Below are positions 17,882 to 28,154 of a DNA stretch of 64,000 bases, one piece after another (positions within the stretch are counted from its first letter, which is position 1; every line of letters starts with the position of its first letter). This stretch comes from Plesiomonas sp051652165. Its GTDB lineage: Bacteria; Pseudomonadota; Gammaproteobacteria; Enterobacterales; CAMTGL01. The notes under the pieces are model-generated. The model had not been told where the DNA came from and made no database searches. It saw nothing but the letters and a program-made list of their open reading frames with translations. The translations under genes and the position numbers were made by a program. The stretch covers positions 86,913-150,912 of the forward strand of contig NZ_JBOFTR010000017.1 in NCBI RefSeq assembly GCF_051652165.1. The letters are read 5' to 3'.

Positions 17882-17900
17882 TCCTCGCCCGGCAGGGCGA
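17882..17900 (+). terminator. Short GC-rich hairpin after asnC
   Basis: CTCGCCC-GGCA-GGGCGAG begins a few bases after the asnC stop. It lacks a T-run, so it may only stabilise the transcript end. Confidence 0.4.
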
Positions 17901-17934
17901 GAACCGGTTGCTGCTGCTAACCCCTGCCTGTGTA

Positions 17935-19278
17935 TTACAAAATTTGTGTCAGTGTGACCTGATTTTTACCCTTGTGTTTAGAGGCATACAAACACTCATC
18001 AGCAATTTTAAATACTGTGTCAAATGTTTGATACCGAGCAATACACCCACCAATTGAGACTGTAATCTGCTTAATATCGGTTGCCGGAGACATCTGCGCA
18101 ATGGTGTGACAAATATGTTCGGCACGATGACGGATTATGTCTTCTCTATCAGTCATCATAATTAAGACAAACTCCTCTCCACCCCAACGGGCGACAATAT
18201 CGGTCTCACGCGTAAGTGTTTGTAATACCAATGAAATAGATTTTAGAACTTGATCACCCACATCATGCCCATAAACATCATTAACCTGTTTAAAATCATC
18301 TGCATCAATCACCAATACGCTATAACAAGGGGGTAATTTTCTCAAATTATCATGTACATAGTGGCGATTATGTAGCCCAGTTAAGCTGTCTAAATAAATT
18401 CTGGTTCGAAAGGCAAGCAGATGAGAAGTCACAAACACACTGACTGTAGAGATGATCAGGGCAATAAGCAGATCAGAGACTCGCAATAATGATAAGTCAC
18501 TGTAACCGATGGAAAATTGATACGGTGAACAGGGAATTGTATAGTGCTCACGCGCAGTCGCCGCGGATAAATAGAATGTTGTGTTGTTATCACGATTAAA
18601 ACGGCGAATGATGTCAGGAAAAAGGGTTGATTTAATATCAGCAATCACGACCGCATCAAGCTTTCCCTTATTATACAATGGCATAAGAATGCTAAATAGA
18701 GATAATCCTGAATCATTTTCTTTATGTTGCTCGCTTAAATACACAAAACAGCCCCGAAAGGAGGACTGATTATACTCTTCGCTAAATACATCTTGTTTTA
18801 ATGTGTGTTTTTGAAAAATACTTTGCAATACCGAGCGGTGTAGTGGGGAGTAGTTATTATACTGCTGCGGTACAATCAACGCATATTCGCGATTATATTT
18901 TACGAGCGATAACGTGGCCAAATACCCTTGAGTCACACTCTCAAGGTTATGTTTTATTGCATTGATATCATTAAAAATATCGGGAACATTATAGACCAGA
19001 TGATCATACTTTGTTGAAGTAAAAAAGGTCATATTGTGGTATTGCTGACTTTTGGTTTTCGCTTCATCTAGCGAAACCCTTGGTGCATTATGGTAAGCCA
19101 CGGCCATATTACGCAGTTGATAATAGCTATCGAGAAATAAAATATTAATTTCATCGAGTAAAATAGTTTTACGTAAAACATAACGCGTTTGTGCGTTATT
19201 AAATAGAAATAACGTCACTAAAATATTAATAATAATAAAGAGATAGAATAAGCCTAACTTTTGTTTGTTTTTACGCAT
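17935..19278 (-). CDS. Membrane-bound diguanylate cyclase (GGDEF)
   Basis: A 447-residue protein that should make cyclic di-GMP. An N-terminal membrane segment (about 8-27), a periplasmic sensor region of about 230 residues without a recognised motif, a second membrane segment (about 267-290), then a GGDEF domain (about 293-447). The active-site loop is RWGGEEF, an accepted variant, and the inhibitory I-site RETD lies five residues upstream, so product inhibition is expected. The signal sensed is unknown. The coding strand is noticeably AT-rich compared with asnC next door. Confidence 0.88.
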   Translation of the reverse strand: MRKNKQKLGLFYLFIIINILVTLFLFNNAQTRYVLRKTILLDEINILFLDSYYQLRNMAVAYHNAPRVSLDEAKTKSQQYHNMTFFTSTKYDHLVYNVPDIFNDINAIKHNLESVTQGYLATLSLVKYNREYALIVPQQYNNYSPLHRSVLQSIFQKHTLKQDVFSEEYNQSSFRGCFVYLSEQHKENDSGLSLFSILMPLYNKGKLDAVVIADIKSTLFPDIIRRFNRDNNTTFYLSAATAREHYTIPCSPYQFSIGYSDLSLLRVSDLLIALIISTVSVFVTSHLLAFRTRIYLDSLTGLHNRHYVHDNLRKLPPCYSVLVIDADDFKQVNDVYGHDVGDQVLKSISLVLQTLTRETDIVARWGGEEFVLIMMTDREDIIRHRAEHICHTIAQMSPATDIKQITVSIGGCIARYQTFDTVFKIADECLYASKHKGKNQVTLTQIL

Positions 19279-19776
19279 TGACTTATCATTCAGTAGTGAA
19301 CTCAGTGAACTGTAAGGTGCAGCAGGCGTTTAATACCTACCGCAATAATAAACATGACGCTTAGACGAAATATACGATCAACAATAGAGTATATTCGATA
19401 TAACCGCAAAAGCCTGATAACAATGCGCAGCTCTCTTAAGCTGCGTTAGATTTCACTGCGTTATTTACAAGCACACACATGATCATGTTAAGTGTGCGCT
19501 TTCCCAAATACCCACTTGACTTAGTGCACACTCAGCGCAATACACTCTCGACCTTTCGGAGTGCAAGAGTGTCGATTAGTTGCTCGGTTAACTAATTATC
19601 ATACATTTCAAAAAATACCGTTGTACAGATAAAAAAAATCTTAGTGTTAAGGCGATCACACTATTGCATCGCTGTATCGTTTCAGCTATTCTAGCTTTAA
19701 CAGGAAATGAGACGTTAGTCACACAGCTTGTTAGGTATATAAATATCAACCTCTCTTAATACTAGGGCGACTTATC
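19279..19776. other. Intergenic region dgc to small ORF
   Basis: About 500 AT-rich bases. A 7-bp inverted repeat ACACTCT ... AGAGTGT lies near 19550-19580. The dgc promoter must lie near its 5' end. No gene is supported. Confidence 0.4.
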
Positions 19777-19905
19777 ATGACATTATCTATCATTCGTCAA
19801 CGTGCGGTTCAGGCTCAAAAGCAACAAGCTACCATCAATTTAGTCTCTCGCGCCTTCAATAAAGCACGCGCGTATTGGCACATCCGCAACGCACAAAGCA
19901 TTTAA
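19777..19905 (+). CDS. Small basic protein, 42 residues
   Basis: An ORF starting MTLSIIRQRAVQAQKQ and ending WHIRNAQSI, with AGGG nine bases upstream of the ATG. It is rich in Arg, Gln and Ala, has almost no acidic residues and is predicted largely helical. The size and basic character resemble short DUF1127-type proteins, but the characteristic DIGL motif of that family is absent, so I do not assign a family. It is isolated in a 1.1-kb region that is otherwise without genes. Confidence 0.45.
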   Translation: MTLSIIRQRAVQAQKQQATINLVSRAFNKARAYWHIRNAQSI

Positions 19906-20398
19906 TTTGTTGATAAAACACTTTTATCTTTTATTGTTGGTATAGCTATTTTTACACATTGGCTTTTATACAAAGCAATAAATAGCAGTGCTAGAAGATA
20001 AGTTATTATACGGTGATAATCATAAACCGTATGGCAATAACGTAATCAATATTGTAGATATGACCTATTATGTGTATACCCGATCAGGGCAACACAATAA
20101 TCTATCTTTGTCGTACGGATCAGTACGATAAAATACAGAGCATGATCGATATAACAGCAGAACAATCATTTGGTTAAAATAATTATCCTGCCATTTTTAA
20201 TGATTTTATCGCTTAATTGCCTCTTTTTTATTAATACGCGTTCATCTTCCCTGTCTGATTTCGCTTACTCTGATATTTTTTATCCCTTTCTACTTAGCAC
20301 TCAATAACGCACTTTTTTAACCTACTTTTATAGGTTAACTGCTTATTGGGCATCAAAGCAGATTGTTTTGATAAAAACTAAAAAGTCAGACTATATCG
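19906..20398. other. Intergenic region downstream of small ORF
   Basis: About 490 very AT-rich bases. Just after the small ORF, GATAAAA-CAC-TTTTATC followed by T-rich sequence might act as a weak terminator. Nothing else is recognisable. Confidence 0.4.
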
Positions 20399-23300
20399 CT
20401 ACTGTTGCAATAAGTTAAACAATTGTTCACTGTCAATCTTATCAACATGTGATTGCCCACTTAATACTTTATCAGCCAACTCGCGTTTTTCACTGTGCAA
20501 AGCCACTATTTTCTCTTCTATTGTGCCCTCAGCAACAAGGCGATATACCGTTACCGGTTGAGTTTGCCCCATGCGGTGCGCACGATCACTGGCTTGATCT
20601 TCAACTGCTGGATTCCACCAAGGATCAAGATGAATCACCGTATCGGCTTCGGTTAAATTCAGCCCCGTTCCCCCTGCTTTTAAACTAATTAAGAACAGCG
20701 GATGCAAACCCTCTTTAAAACGGCTAATTGCTTGTTGGCGGGCAGTACTTGAACAGCTACCGTCAAGATAACTATAGGTGAGTTTTCGCTGATCAAGTTG
20801 TTCGCGCAAAAGGGTCAGTAGACCTACAAACTGACTAAATATCAGCACTTTATGTTGACCACCAAGGGCTTCTTCAATCAGTAATAGCGCCTCTTCAAGT
20901 TTACTTGCAGGCCCGTGGTAATCAGCCATTGATAGGCGTGGATGGCAGCAAATTTGCCGTAAACGGGTTAGGCCTGCGAGCAGTGTCATACTGCCACTTT
21001 GGTTGCTATCATCGTTGAGTTCTGTCAGCGTTTGTTGGCGAGCTGCTTCATACAATGCCCACTCTTGCGCAGTTAAGCTGACGCTATGAGTAATTTCTGT
21101 TTTATCTGGTAGCTCGGTTAATACCTGCTTTTTAGTTCGACGCAAAATAAAGGGTGAAACTAATGCTCGCAGGCGTTGCAAACTTTCATCATCACGCACA
21201 GCGGTTGCGTATTGGCGGGTAAATTTATTTTTACTGCCCAGTAAGCCTGGGTTGATAAAAGCAAACAGACTCCACAATTCAGTAAGATCATTTTCAACCG
21301 GCGTACCACTTAGGGCGATACGGGCTTGCGCTTGTAATTTAAACAGTGAGCGAGCTCGTTGCGTGTTAGCATTTTTAATCTGCTGGGCTTCATCAAGCAC
21401 CACGGTTGACCACGATTTTTCTAATAACCACGTTTCACAACGGGCGATCAAACCATAACTGAGTAACACAATATCGCCAGCAGTAGCACGCGTAAACATG
21501 CTAGCCCGATCATCAGCATGCTCAATATTGTGTACATTCAGTTCGGGGGCAAAACGGGCAATTTCAGCACTCCAGTTATGCAAAACTGATTTTGGCGCAA
21601 CAACCAATGCAGGGCCATGCTGTTGCCGGAATCGTAATAAGGTTAGGGCTTGTAGGGTCTTTCCTAGCCCCATATCATCAGCCAAACACGCCCCAAAACC
21701 ATGCTCACTTAAATGCGCTAACCATTGCACCCCTTCACGCTGATAACTGCGTAATAGGTGCAAAAGAGATTCGGGCAGGGTAACTTGCTGTTGCCAGCGT
21801 GCAGTCAGTGCTTGCCACTGCGAGCCCCCCTCTAGTGTTTTTTGCCCTAAGAGTTGTTGCAGTGGAAATGCCAATTGGCTGTTGAAGCTGTGATCGTCAT
21901 TGACCAAGTTTCGTAGTGCAGCCAAATGCTGTTGCAGTTGTTCGGTTAACAGTAAGATTTGGCCATCTTCAAGCGTGATGTAGTTTTGTGCTTCGTTGGT
22001 TAACAACTGGCTCAGTGAGGCAACCACCACTTTATCAATAGTGATGTCCCCCTCAAGGGCAAACCACTCTTTTTGATCACTCACGCGCAGTTGTAAGTCG
22101 GCAACATCTACCGTGTGTGCACGCTGACTTTGTTTACGCCATAATACATTCACTTGCCGCAACAGTGGGCTATGTTGCAACTGTTGTAACAGACCTATTG
22201 CAGCACTACCTTGCCAACGCCATTGGTACTGCCCCTCTTCCCCACCAAGTAGTGTATGCCATGGCTGGGCCTGTGCGAGCTCTTGCGCCAGATCACGCTG
22301 ATACCAGTGCAGGGTATTTTGTGGATCAACAACCCACTCATCACCTTTTCCTGCAGGAACGGGGTGTCGCCAGCTCATTTGTGGTTGACTTAACAACTGA
22401 AGTTCTAACCCATCACCCAACCAGTTGAGCCATAAATAGAGTTTTGGCTGCCATACGGTAAGGTCAATATTTCCCGGTAAAGCTGGGTGTTGGCTATACC
22501 ACGGTTGTTGTGGCCAACGTTGGATCATTTTTTGTAGGGAGGGCAACGAGCTTGCAGGCAGTGCGCTCGGTGCACGGCGAAATGATCGCAATAGTGGAGC
22601 AAGCTGTTGTGGCAACTGATAAAACTGCCAGATATCGGCTGTAATTGCACGCAATGTTCCCGGATCCATCGCTTGCCGTGGGGCTAAAATACAGTTTACA
22701 CCCTCACTGTCTGGCTGAACTTCAAAGCGAATCAGGGGTTGAATCGGTAATAAGGTAAGCGGCTCGCCTTCAGGTAAAAAGACTCTAGGATGCAAGCTCA
22801 GTGCTTGTAACAAAGCTTCATCGACTATCACATCCCGATAAAAATAGTGCTCTTGCGGGTTAGTCGCGCGATATACTTTGAGATCATCTTCATCTAACAA
22901 GCGTTCAGCTTCTAATCGTAGATTATAGATGCTGACAATCCGCCCTTTAGTCCAACCCTTTTTACCGCGTTTTTGAATTTTTGCCTGCAATTTTTTGGTT
23001 TTCGGCTCTAAAATCCAGATCACTCGCTCACTATTTTCTTGTGGTAACTCGGTCAATCGTGCCAGAGATGATGCGGTATCAGCCATTTCATGTGGTTTAG
23101 TAAGATCAGCATTGGCTGGCGGGGCGATTGTGCGTTTAAAACCATCAGGAAAAAAGCGGTTGAGTAGTGGATGGTTAACCGGTTCATCAGCTAAAGCATG
23201 AAAAATGGCTTGGGTTAAGCTAATCAACGGCGCACGTGGGGGATAACGCATAATATGCTGATAAGTCGGTTGATTTTTCAGCACATTGCCGAGAAGCTTA

Positions 23301-24322
23301 CCATGAACAAGCAAGGCTAACCCAATTAATAGGGTATCTCCCCAGTCAGGGTGTTGTTGTTCGAGTGCCTGAATAGTACTCAACGCGTCAGTATTGTTAT
23401 TAAGGGTGGCTAATTGCACGATCACGCGTTGCAGGCCTTGATTTCCCGTTTTTTTTGCCCACTCACTGCAGTGACAAAAAAGTGAGTATGCCTCTTCGCT
23501 TTGTTCAGGGTAACGGCTATTACGCTGACTGCGCTGATCGGTATTCAGTAATACTGCCCCTAACAGGGTCACGAAACTTGGCGCTGTGCTCTTATCTGCA
23601 GGAAACCCCTGTTGCAAGGTATGGCGTAACGCCTCCAGCCCTTCCCGACTCCACGCTGAAAACCAGTGCTCAGGCGAAAGTGTGCCAGAGTGACACAATT
23701 GAGCATCCGCTTGCCAGGCCAATCGGGTCTCTGCATTTGGCAATAAATGTGCAAATGTGGCCGCTTGCTGCCAAAAGTCGGGATCACACTCACTGCGAAT
23801 TTGACTAAACAGTGCATGCTGGTAAAGAGGGCTACGCCATGCCTCAGGCAGATACGGTAAGCCAACCCACAACAGTGGTGAGCTGGTTAACACATCGAGC
23901 CAATAGCTTATCTCTATCACCGATCCCCCTAATGCAGGGTGCGTCAGTAATGGTATGCCTAAGGTGCATGGGCTTTTTTCAACTGTTGTAGCCGGTTCAG
24001 CCCAACAAGATAATAACTGGAATAGGCATGCCATCAGGCTATCATCTTTTGCAATGCTAAGTGGTTGCAGCAATTTTCCGCTCTGCCACAAACGCAAAAC
24101 CACCCAGATGCCTGAACCGCTGATATGGTATGTTGTATCGGTAGGGTGTTGATCAAATAACCCGTATTCAAACAGTTCATCAATAACCGGCTGCACCACT
24201 AAAGGGTGTGCTAATGACTGAGTAACTTGAACCCTCTGGCATACTTGCTCGACCGATAAGGTGTAGTGGCTTATTGCCAGACATAGAAGTTCAATATGTA
24301 AAGGGTGAAGTTTCAAAGCCAT
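20399..24322 (-). CDS. SNF2-family DEAD/DEAH helicase, 1307 residues
   Basis: A large Swi2/Snf2-type ATPase. The C-terminal ~430 residues hold the engine: Walker A DDMGLGKT (near 884), DEAQQIKN (near 976), LSGTPVEN (near 1005), ILRRTKKQVL, GGTGLNL and the arginine-finger region DRAHRMGQ (near 1248). The ~870-residue N-terminal part has no motif I recognise, beyond being Leu/Gln-rich; the zinc SWIM pattern CxC...CxH was not seen. Such enzymes use ATP to move along double-stranded DNA and remodel bound proteins. Distinct from RapA in length and layout. No restriction, methylase or defence partner is adjacent. Confidence 0.88.
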   Translation of the reverse strand: MALKLHPLHIELLCLAISHYTLSVEQVCQRVQVTQSLAHPLVVQPVIDELFEYGLFDQHPTDTTYHISGSGIWVVLRLWQSGKLLQPLSIAKDDSLMACLFQLLSCWAEPATTVEKSPCTLGIPLLTHPALGGSVIEISYWLDVLTSSPLLWVGLPYLPEAWRSPLYQHALFSQIRSECDPDFWQQAATFAHLLPNAETRLAWQADAQLCHSGTLSPEHWFSAWSREGLEALRHTLQQGFPADKSTAPSFVTLLGAVLLNTDQRSQRNSRYPEQSEEAYSLFCHCSEWAKKTGNQGLQRVIVQLATLNNNTDALSTIQALEQQHPDWGDTLLIGLALLVHGKLLGNVLKNQPTYQHIMRYPPRAPLISLTQAIFHALADEPVNHPLLNRFFPDGFKRTIAPPANADLTKPHEMADTASSLARLTELPQENSERVIWILEPKTKKLQAKIQKRGKKGWTKGRIVSIYNLRLEAERLLDEDDLKVYRATNPQEHYFYRDVIVDEALLQALSLHPRVFLPEGEPLTLLPIQPLIRFEVQPDSEGVNCILAPRQAMDPGTLRAITADIWQFYQLPQQLAPLLRSFRRAPSALPASSLPSLQKMIQRWPQQPWYSQHPALPGNIDLTVWQPKLYLWLNWLGDGLELQLLSQPQMSWRHPVPAGKGDEWVVDPQNTLHWYQRDLAQELAQAQPWHTLLGGEEGQYQWRWQGSAAIGLLQQLQHSPLLRQVNVLWRKQSQRAHTVDVADLQLRVSDQKEWFALEGDITIDKVVVASLSQLLTNEAQNYITLEDGQILLLTEQLQQHLAALRNLVNDDHSFNSQLAFPLQQLLGQKTLEGGSQWQALTARWQQQVTLPESLLHLLRSYQREGVQWLAHLSEHGFGACLADDMGLGKTLQALTLLRFRQQHGPALVVAPKSVLHNWSAEIARFAPELNVHNIEHADDRASMFTRATAGDIVLLSYGLIARCETWLLEKSWSTVVLDEAQQIKNANTQRARSLFKLQAQARIALSGTPVENDLTELWSLFAFINPGLLGSKNKFTRQYATAVRDDESLQRLRALVSPFILRRTKKQVLTELPDKTEITHSVSLTAQEWALYEAARQQTLTELNDDSNQSGSMTLLAGLTRLRQICCHPRLSMADYHGPASKLEEALLLIEEALGGQHKVLIFSQFVGLLTLLREQLDQRKLTYSYLDGSCSSTARQQAISRFKEGLHPLFLISLKAGGTGLNLTEADTVIHLDPWWNPAVEDQASDRAHRMGQTQPVTVYRLVAEGTIEEKIVALHSEKRELADKVLSGQSHVDKIDSEQLFNLLQQ

Positions 24323-24480
24323 TAGACATCCTGCGCAACACTAAACAAACATCGTTCAGCATGCCTCAGAGTTAGGGCGATATTCAAGGGAAAAGAGGGA
24401 AAGAATTGCCAAACTTATTACAAAAAGGGAATTTTTATTCGTCATTTTGCGCAAAGGTGACGAACAGAGCATTCAAAGAG

Positions 24481-24512
24481 CAAAACCCGATGTTTCATCA
24501 TCAGGTTTGCTC
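24481..24512 (-). terminator. Imperfect hairpin downstream of LPMO gene 1
   Basis: GCAAAACCCGATG / CATCAGGTTTGC can pair with one bulge and one mismatch, 73 bases past the stop at 24585. No strong T-run. Confidence 0.3.
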
Positions 24513-24584
24513 AACATGCAATAACACCGAATCGGCATCAAGTGTAGTTATTAGCCTGCTATATTGGTAGTCAACAAAACGAGG

Positions 24585-26012
24585 TTATTGTTCAACCCAA
24601 GCATCTTGCCAGCTCTCTCCTACTCCTGGCTCATATTGAGGAGTACTTTCACTCCACTGAATACAATAACCACTCTCTGGGAAAGGCTTACAGATGTATA
24701 TTTTACCATTTTTAGGTTGTAGCACTTTTGTGCCTTCAGTATAAGCGGCTAATGAATCTGGGAAGATAAAGTCATAATCCCCCTCTCCGATACTTGCTTC
24801 ATTCGTGAGTGTGATATTGCTATTTTGCTGCACAGAGTTATTCTCTTTATCATGTGCCACGGCTACAACCTTATAGCGCCCTTCTGTCACCTTTTTTACA
24901 TCTACATTAATAGGCTGAGTGGTATTATTAAGTTTAAACGGCATCATCCATTTTAGATTATTGTTATGATCATACACACGGACATCACCCGTAAGATCGC
25001 CAATAGCATGTAACGTAAAATCAAATTGTGCGCTTCCATCAGTAATGGCGTATTTATCTTTTAACCCAGTAAACTCCACATCTAACGGTTGTTCTGTTTT
25101 AGTTTTGGCGATATCGACAACAACGGAGCTAATATCACTCTCTTTTTTCACAAAAATATCGTTTCTTCCATAAACAGGGATAATTTTATCTTCCGTATTC
25201 TTTCTGCCTACTTGATATAATGTCTGCTTTTCATTAATGCTACTAGCCAATGCAAAGACCCAATTATCTTTTTTACCTTGATCTTCTGATGCAATAGTGA
25301 ATGATGCCGATAAATCAGGTTGGTCTCCCCCTTGTTTATTGAGCACACTGATTTTTATCTCATCCCCCGTATTTAAATCTTCAGTAGGGTTAATATCGCC
25401 GACATCTCGCCAAGGTGAATCTGTTTTTTCACTTGCTCCACCAAAATCAACATCTATCACATTATAAAAAGCATGTTGAGTATCGCCGACATTCCACACC
25501 CCTAATATAATTTGATAACCGGTACGCGCAGGAACATGACAGGTATGCAGTGATATTTTAGCCGGCTGTTGCATATTGCTATTAACCGTGCAAAATGGCT
25601 GTAAATCAAACGACTCACGGGTTAATACTGCATTTTGATCCCAATCTTGCTTGGTAATATAATAGACGAAATTATGGGTAATATGATTTGCAGTGAGCAC
25701 CCAACGAAAAGTGTTATTGCCTGCCGAAATAGGCGTTTTTTTCCAGCGTGTTGATGTTTGAATATCTAATGCGCCAAATTTTTCTTTACCTGCACTGGCA
25801 ATCTGACCATCAGGTACACCTTGTTCTGGAAATCCAGCTATCCCTTCTAAACTAAAATAATCAAATGTTGAACCACTGTGGCTGCAATTGAGATTATCAC
25901 CAAGGTGGCAGGCATAGGCTCGCGATGCTGGTTGTTGAATTGAACCGTGCGCGAGTACTGCTCGTGTACTCAATAAGGCAAGGGTTAATAACACTATTTG
26001 CGATAATTTCAA
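24585..26012 (-). CDS. GbpA-like secreted chitin-active LPMO (copy 1)
   Basis: A 475-residue secreted protein of the GbpA type. A 21-residue signal peptide ends at VLA|HGS, leaving the N-terminal His that forms the copper histidine brace of AA10 lytic polysaccharide monooxygenases; the second His lies in TANHITH. The layout is AA10 domain (about 22-220), two GbpA-like middle domains, and a C-terminal chitin-binding domain (CBM73-like, YTEGTKVLQPKNGKIY...SWQDAWVEQ). The start is most likely TTG at 26012, eight bases after AGAGGAG; the frame is open to 26096 but those residues do not fit a signal peptide. Paralogous to the gene at 26521. Confidence 0.87.
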   Translation of the reverse strand: MKLSQIVLLTLALLSTRAVLAHGSIQQPASRAYACHLGDNLNCSHSGSTFDYFSLEGIAGFPEQGVPDGQIASAGKEKFGALDIQTSTRWKKTPISAGNNTFRWVLTANHITHNFVYYITKQDWDQNAVLTRESFDLQPFCTVNSNMQQPAKISLHTCHVPARTGYQIILGVWNVGDTQHAFYNVIDVDFGGASEKTDSPWRDVGDINPTEDLNTGDEIKISVLNKQGGDQPDLSASFTIASEDQGKKDNWVFALASSINEKQTLYQVGRKNTEDKIIPVYGRNDIFVKKESDISSVVVDIAKTKTEQPLDVEFTGLKDKYAITDGSAQFDFTLHAIGDLTGDVRVYDHNNNLKWMMPFKLNNTTQPINVDVKKVTEGRYKVVAVAHDKENNSVQQNSNITLTNEASIGEGDYDFIFPDSLAAYTEGTKVLQPKNGKIYICKPFPESGYCIQWSESTPQYEPGVGESWQDAWVEQ

Positions 26013-26429
26013 CGTTAATACTCCTCTGTTTATTGTTATCTGCCGTGTTAAAGTCATAGGCTTATTGCCTAAACAATAATCACATTGCACACACAAAACT
26101 CGCGCTAATAAAATAGGCTATTTAATATCAGCTATGTGATAAACAGAGTATATTCAATTGCAATAAAGAGAAGTGCGGGTAAGTGAGAAGAGCACGGGGT
26201 GAAAAATAGTGAATTTATACGATAAGAGAAAACTGCAATAATCCCAGCATAAATATCAAATAACTCATTGTGATAACATAATAACGTGCATAGCCTGTAT
26301 TTCACTTTTCCTTTATCACGAGAAATATGTTATTCAAATAACAATAAATCACACCTGCTATTTTTATGATTAAGCGAAAACAAAACAGTGATAAAAACAT
26401 TGTCATATTACTGCATGACAATATGTAAA

Positions 26430-26458
26430 AAAGCCCCGTACAAAAAATACGGGGCTTT
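26430..26458 (-). terminator. Terminator of LPMO gene 2
   Basis: An 11-bp perfect stem AAAGCCCCGTA / TACGGGGCTTT with a 7-nt loop, followed on the minus strand by a run of T. It separates the two LPMO genes, so they are probably transcribed independently. Confidence 0.88.
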
Positions 26459-26520
26459 GTGTTGTACTGATTTTAACGCACGTTTTTACTGCATGCGTGA
26501 TCGCATCTGCAAAGACTTAA

Positions 26521-27960
26521 TTACTTCTTTTCAATCCAGGCATCTTGCCAGTTTGAACCTACACCCGGTTCATAATGAGTGGCACTGCTGTTCCACTGCA
26601 CGCAATAACCGCTATATGGGAAAGGTTTACACTCGTATACTTTGCCCGTTTTAGGTTGCAGAACGGTTGTTCCGGCAGTGTAAGTATTCAGTGATTGTGG
26701 GAAAACAAAGTCATACTTATCAGATGGCTCTTCTGGGCCTGTAGATTCAGCTTCTAGCATAAAATCAGCACTCTTTTGAATGACTTTCTGATCTTTATTG
26801 CTCGCTTTAATCACCAAACGGTGGTGGCCTGCTTGCGCGTTATCCAACTTCAGCTCAACTGCACGCGCACTGTCTTTCAGATCAAACGCGCTAAATGCCT
26901 GTGCAACACCACTGTGGTTATATACGGTAGCTTGTACTGCCAAATCACCAACGGCACGTACATCAAACTTAATGGTAGTGCTACCATTAACCAGTTGATA
27001 AGTCTCTTGTAACCCGCTCATTTCAATATCAAGTGGCAGGCTTGTTTCAGCTTTAATAATTTGAATTTCAACACGCTCTACACCGCTGCCTTTTTTGGCA
27101 TACACGGTATTTTGACCATACACAGGGTTAATTTTATCCTGCGCATCTTTCTGGCCAGCTTGATACAGTGTTTGGTTACGGTTGATGGTTTCTGCCAGTG
27201 CGTATGCCCACTGGTTTTTCTCGCCCAGCTCATCTGATTTAATGGTCAGGGTTGTCGCCAGATCATGGCGCTCGCCTTGAGCATCAAACGCGCGTGCTTT
27301 TACCTTGTCGCCTACTTGCAAGTTCACGCTTGGGTAGATAGTACCTACGCTATCCCACTGCGCATTTGGTGTTTCCTCACCCCCGTTGCCATTTTCATCA
27401 AACATGACATCAATCAGGTTATAGAAACTGTTAGTGGTATCACCCACTTCCCAAACAGCCATAATGACTTGATAACCACTGCGCTCAGGTACAACAATAT
27501 CATGACTAAATTGCTTTGGTGGCTGTACCATATTACCGCTTTGTACGGCAAATGGTGTCAGTTCAAATGAGTCACGGGTCAGTGGTGCATTTTGATCCCA
27601 GTTTTGTTTGGTAATGTAGTAGCGCCATTCACGGGTAACGTGATTAGCTGTAAAATTCCAGCTGATTTTTTGCTTACCGCTACGCATTGGCATTTTCGCC
27701 CAACGCGTGCTGGTTTGTGCATCAAGCTCACTAAATTGCACTACACCGGCACTGCCTAATTTTCCATCAGCAGGGCCTGCCAATGGGAAACCTGACGGCG
27801 CTTCTACACTCTGTGGCTCCCACTGCACAGAACCACACTCACTGTTTAAACCTGTTTTACACGCATAAGCACGTGATTGAGGCGTTTCAACATAACCGTG
27901 AGCCCAAGCATTTGAACTTAATGCCGCTAATGTTAATAATGCAATTTTTGATAATTTCAC
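26521..27960 (-). CDS. GbpA-like secreted chitin-active LPMO (copy 2)
   Basis: A 479-residue paralogue of the gene at 24585 with the same layout: signal peptide ending AWA|HGY, AA10 domain with N-terminal His and TANHVT, two middle domains and a chitin-binding C-terminus (YTAGTTVLQPKTGKVYE...NWQDAWIEKK). The length is close to Vibrio cholerae GbpA (485), a colonisation factor binding chitin and mucin GlcNAc; a similar role is inference. The GTG at 27960 aligns with the TTG start of copy 1 (KLS-I-LLTLA), but its ribosome site (GGTAGAAGA) is close to the start; the frame is open to 28059. Confidence 0.87.
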   Translation of the reverse strand: MKLSKIALLTLAALSSNAWAHGYVETPQSRAYACKTGLNSECGSVQWEPQSVEAPSGFPLAGPADGKLGSAGVVQFSELDAQTSTRWAKMPMRSGKQKISWNFTANHVTREWRYYITKQNWDQNAPLTRDSFELTPFAVQSGNMVQPPKQFSHDIVVPERSGYQVIMAVWEVGDTTNSFYNLIDVMFDENGNGGEETPNAQWDSVGTIYPSVNLQVGDKVKARAFDAQGERHDLATTLTIKSDELGEKNQWAYALAETINRNQTLYQAGQKDAQDKINPVYGQNTVYAKKGSGVERVEIQIIKAETSLPLDIEMSGLQETYQLVNGSTTIKFDVRAVGDLAVQATVYNHSGVAQAFSAFDLKDSARAVELKLDNAQAGHHRLVIKASNKDQKVIQKSADFMLEAESTGPEEPSDKYDFVFPQSLNTYTAGTTVLQPKTGKVYECKPFPYSGYCVQWNSSATHYEPGVGSNWQDAWIEKK

Positions 27961-28154
27961 TCTTCTACCACATCTATTTATCTTATAATAAAAAGCAGAT
28001 ATCGCTTCTGCACCACATCTCTTTGCCACTTGCAAAAATATTGCGAGGTGACAAATCAAACTCCATTAAATAAATATAAAGCCAGATAAAATAAGCAAGT
28101 ATATCTTTTCAATACGTTATAAATACGCACTTACATAACTCAATAGGGTAATAA

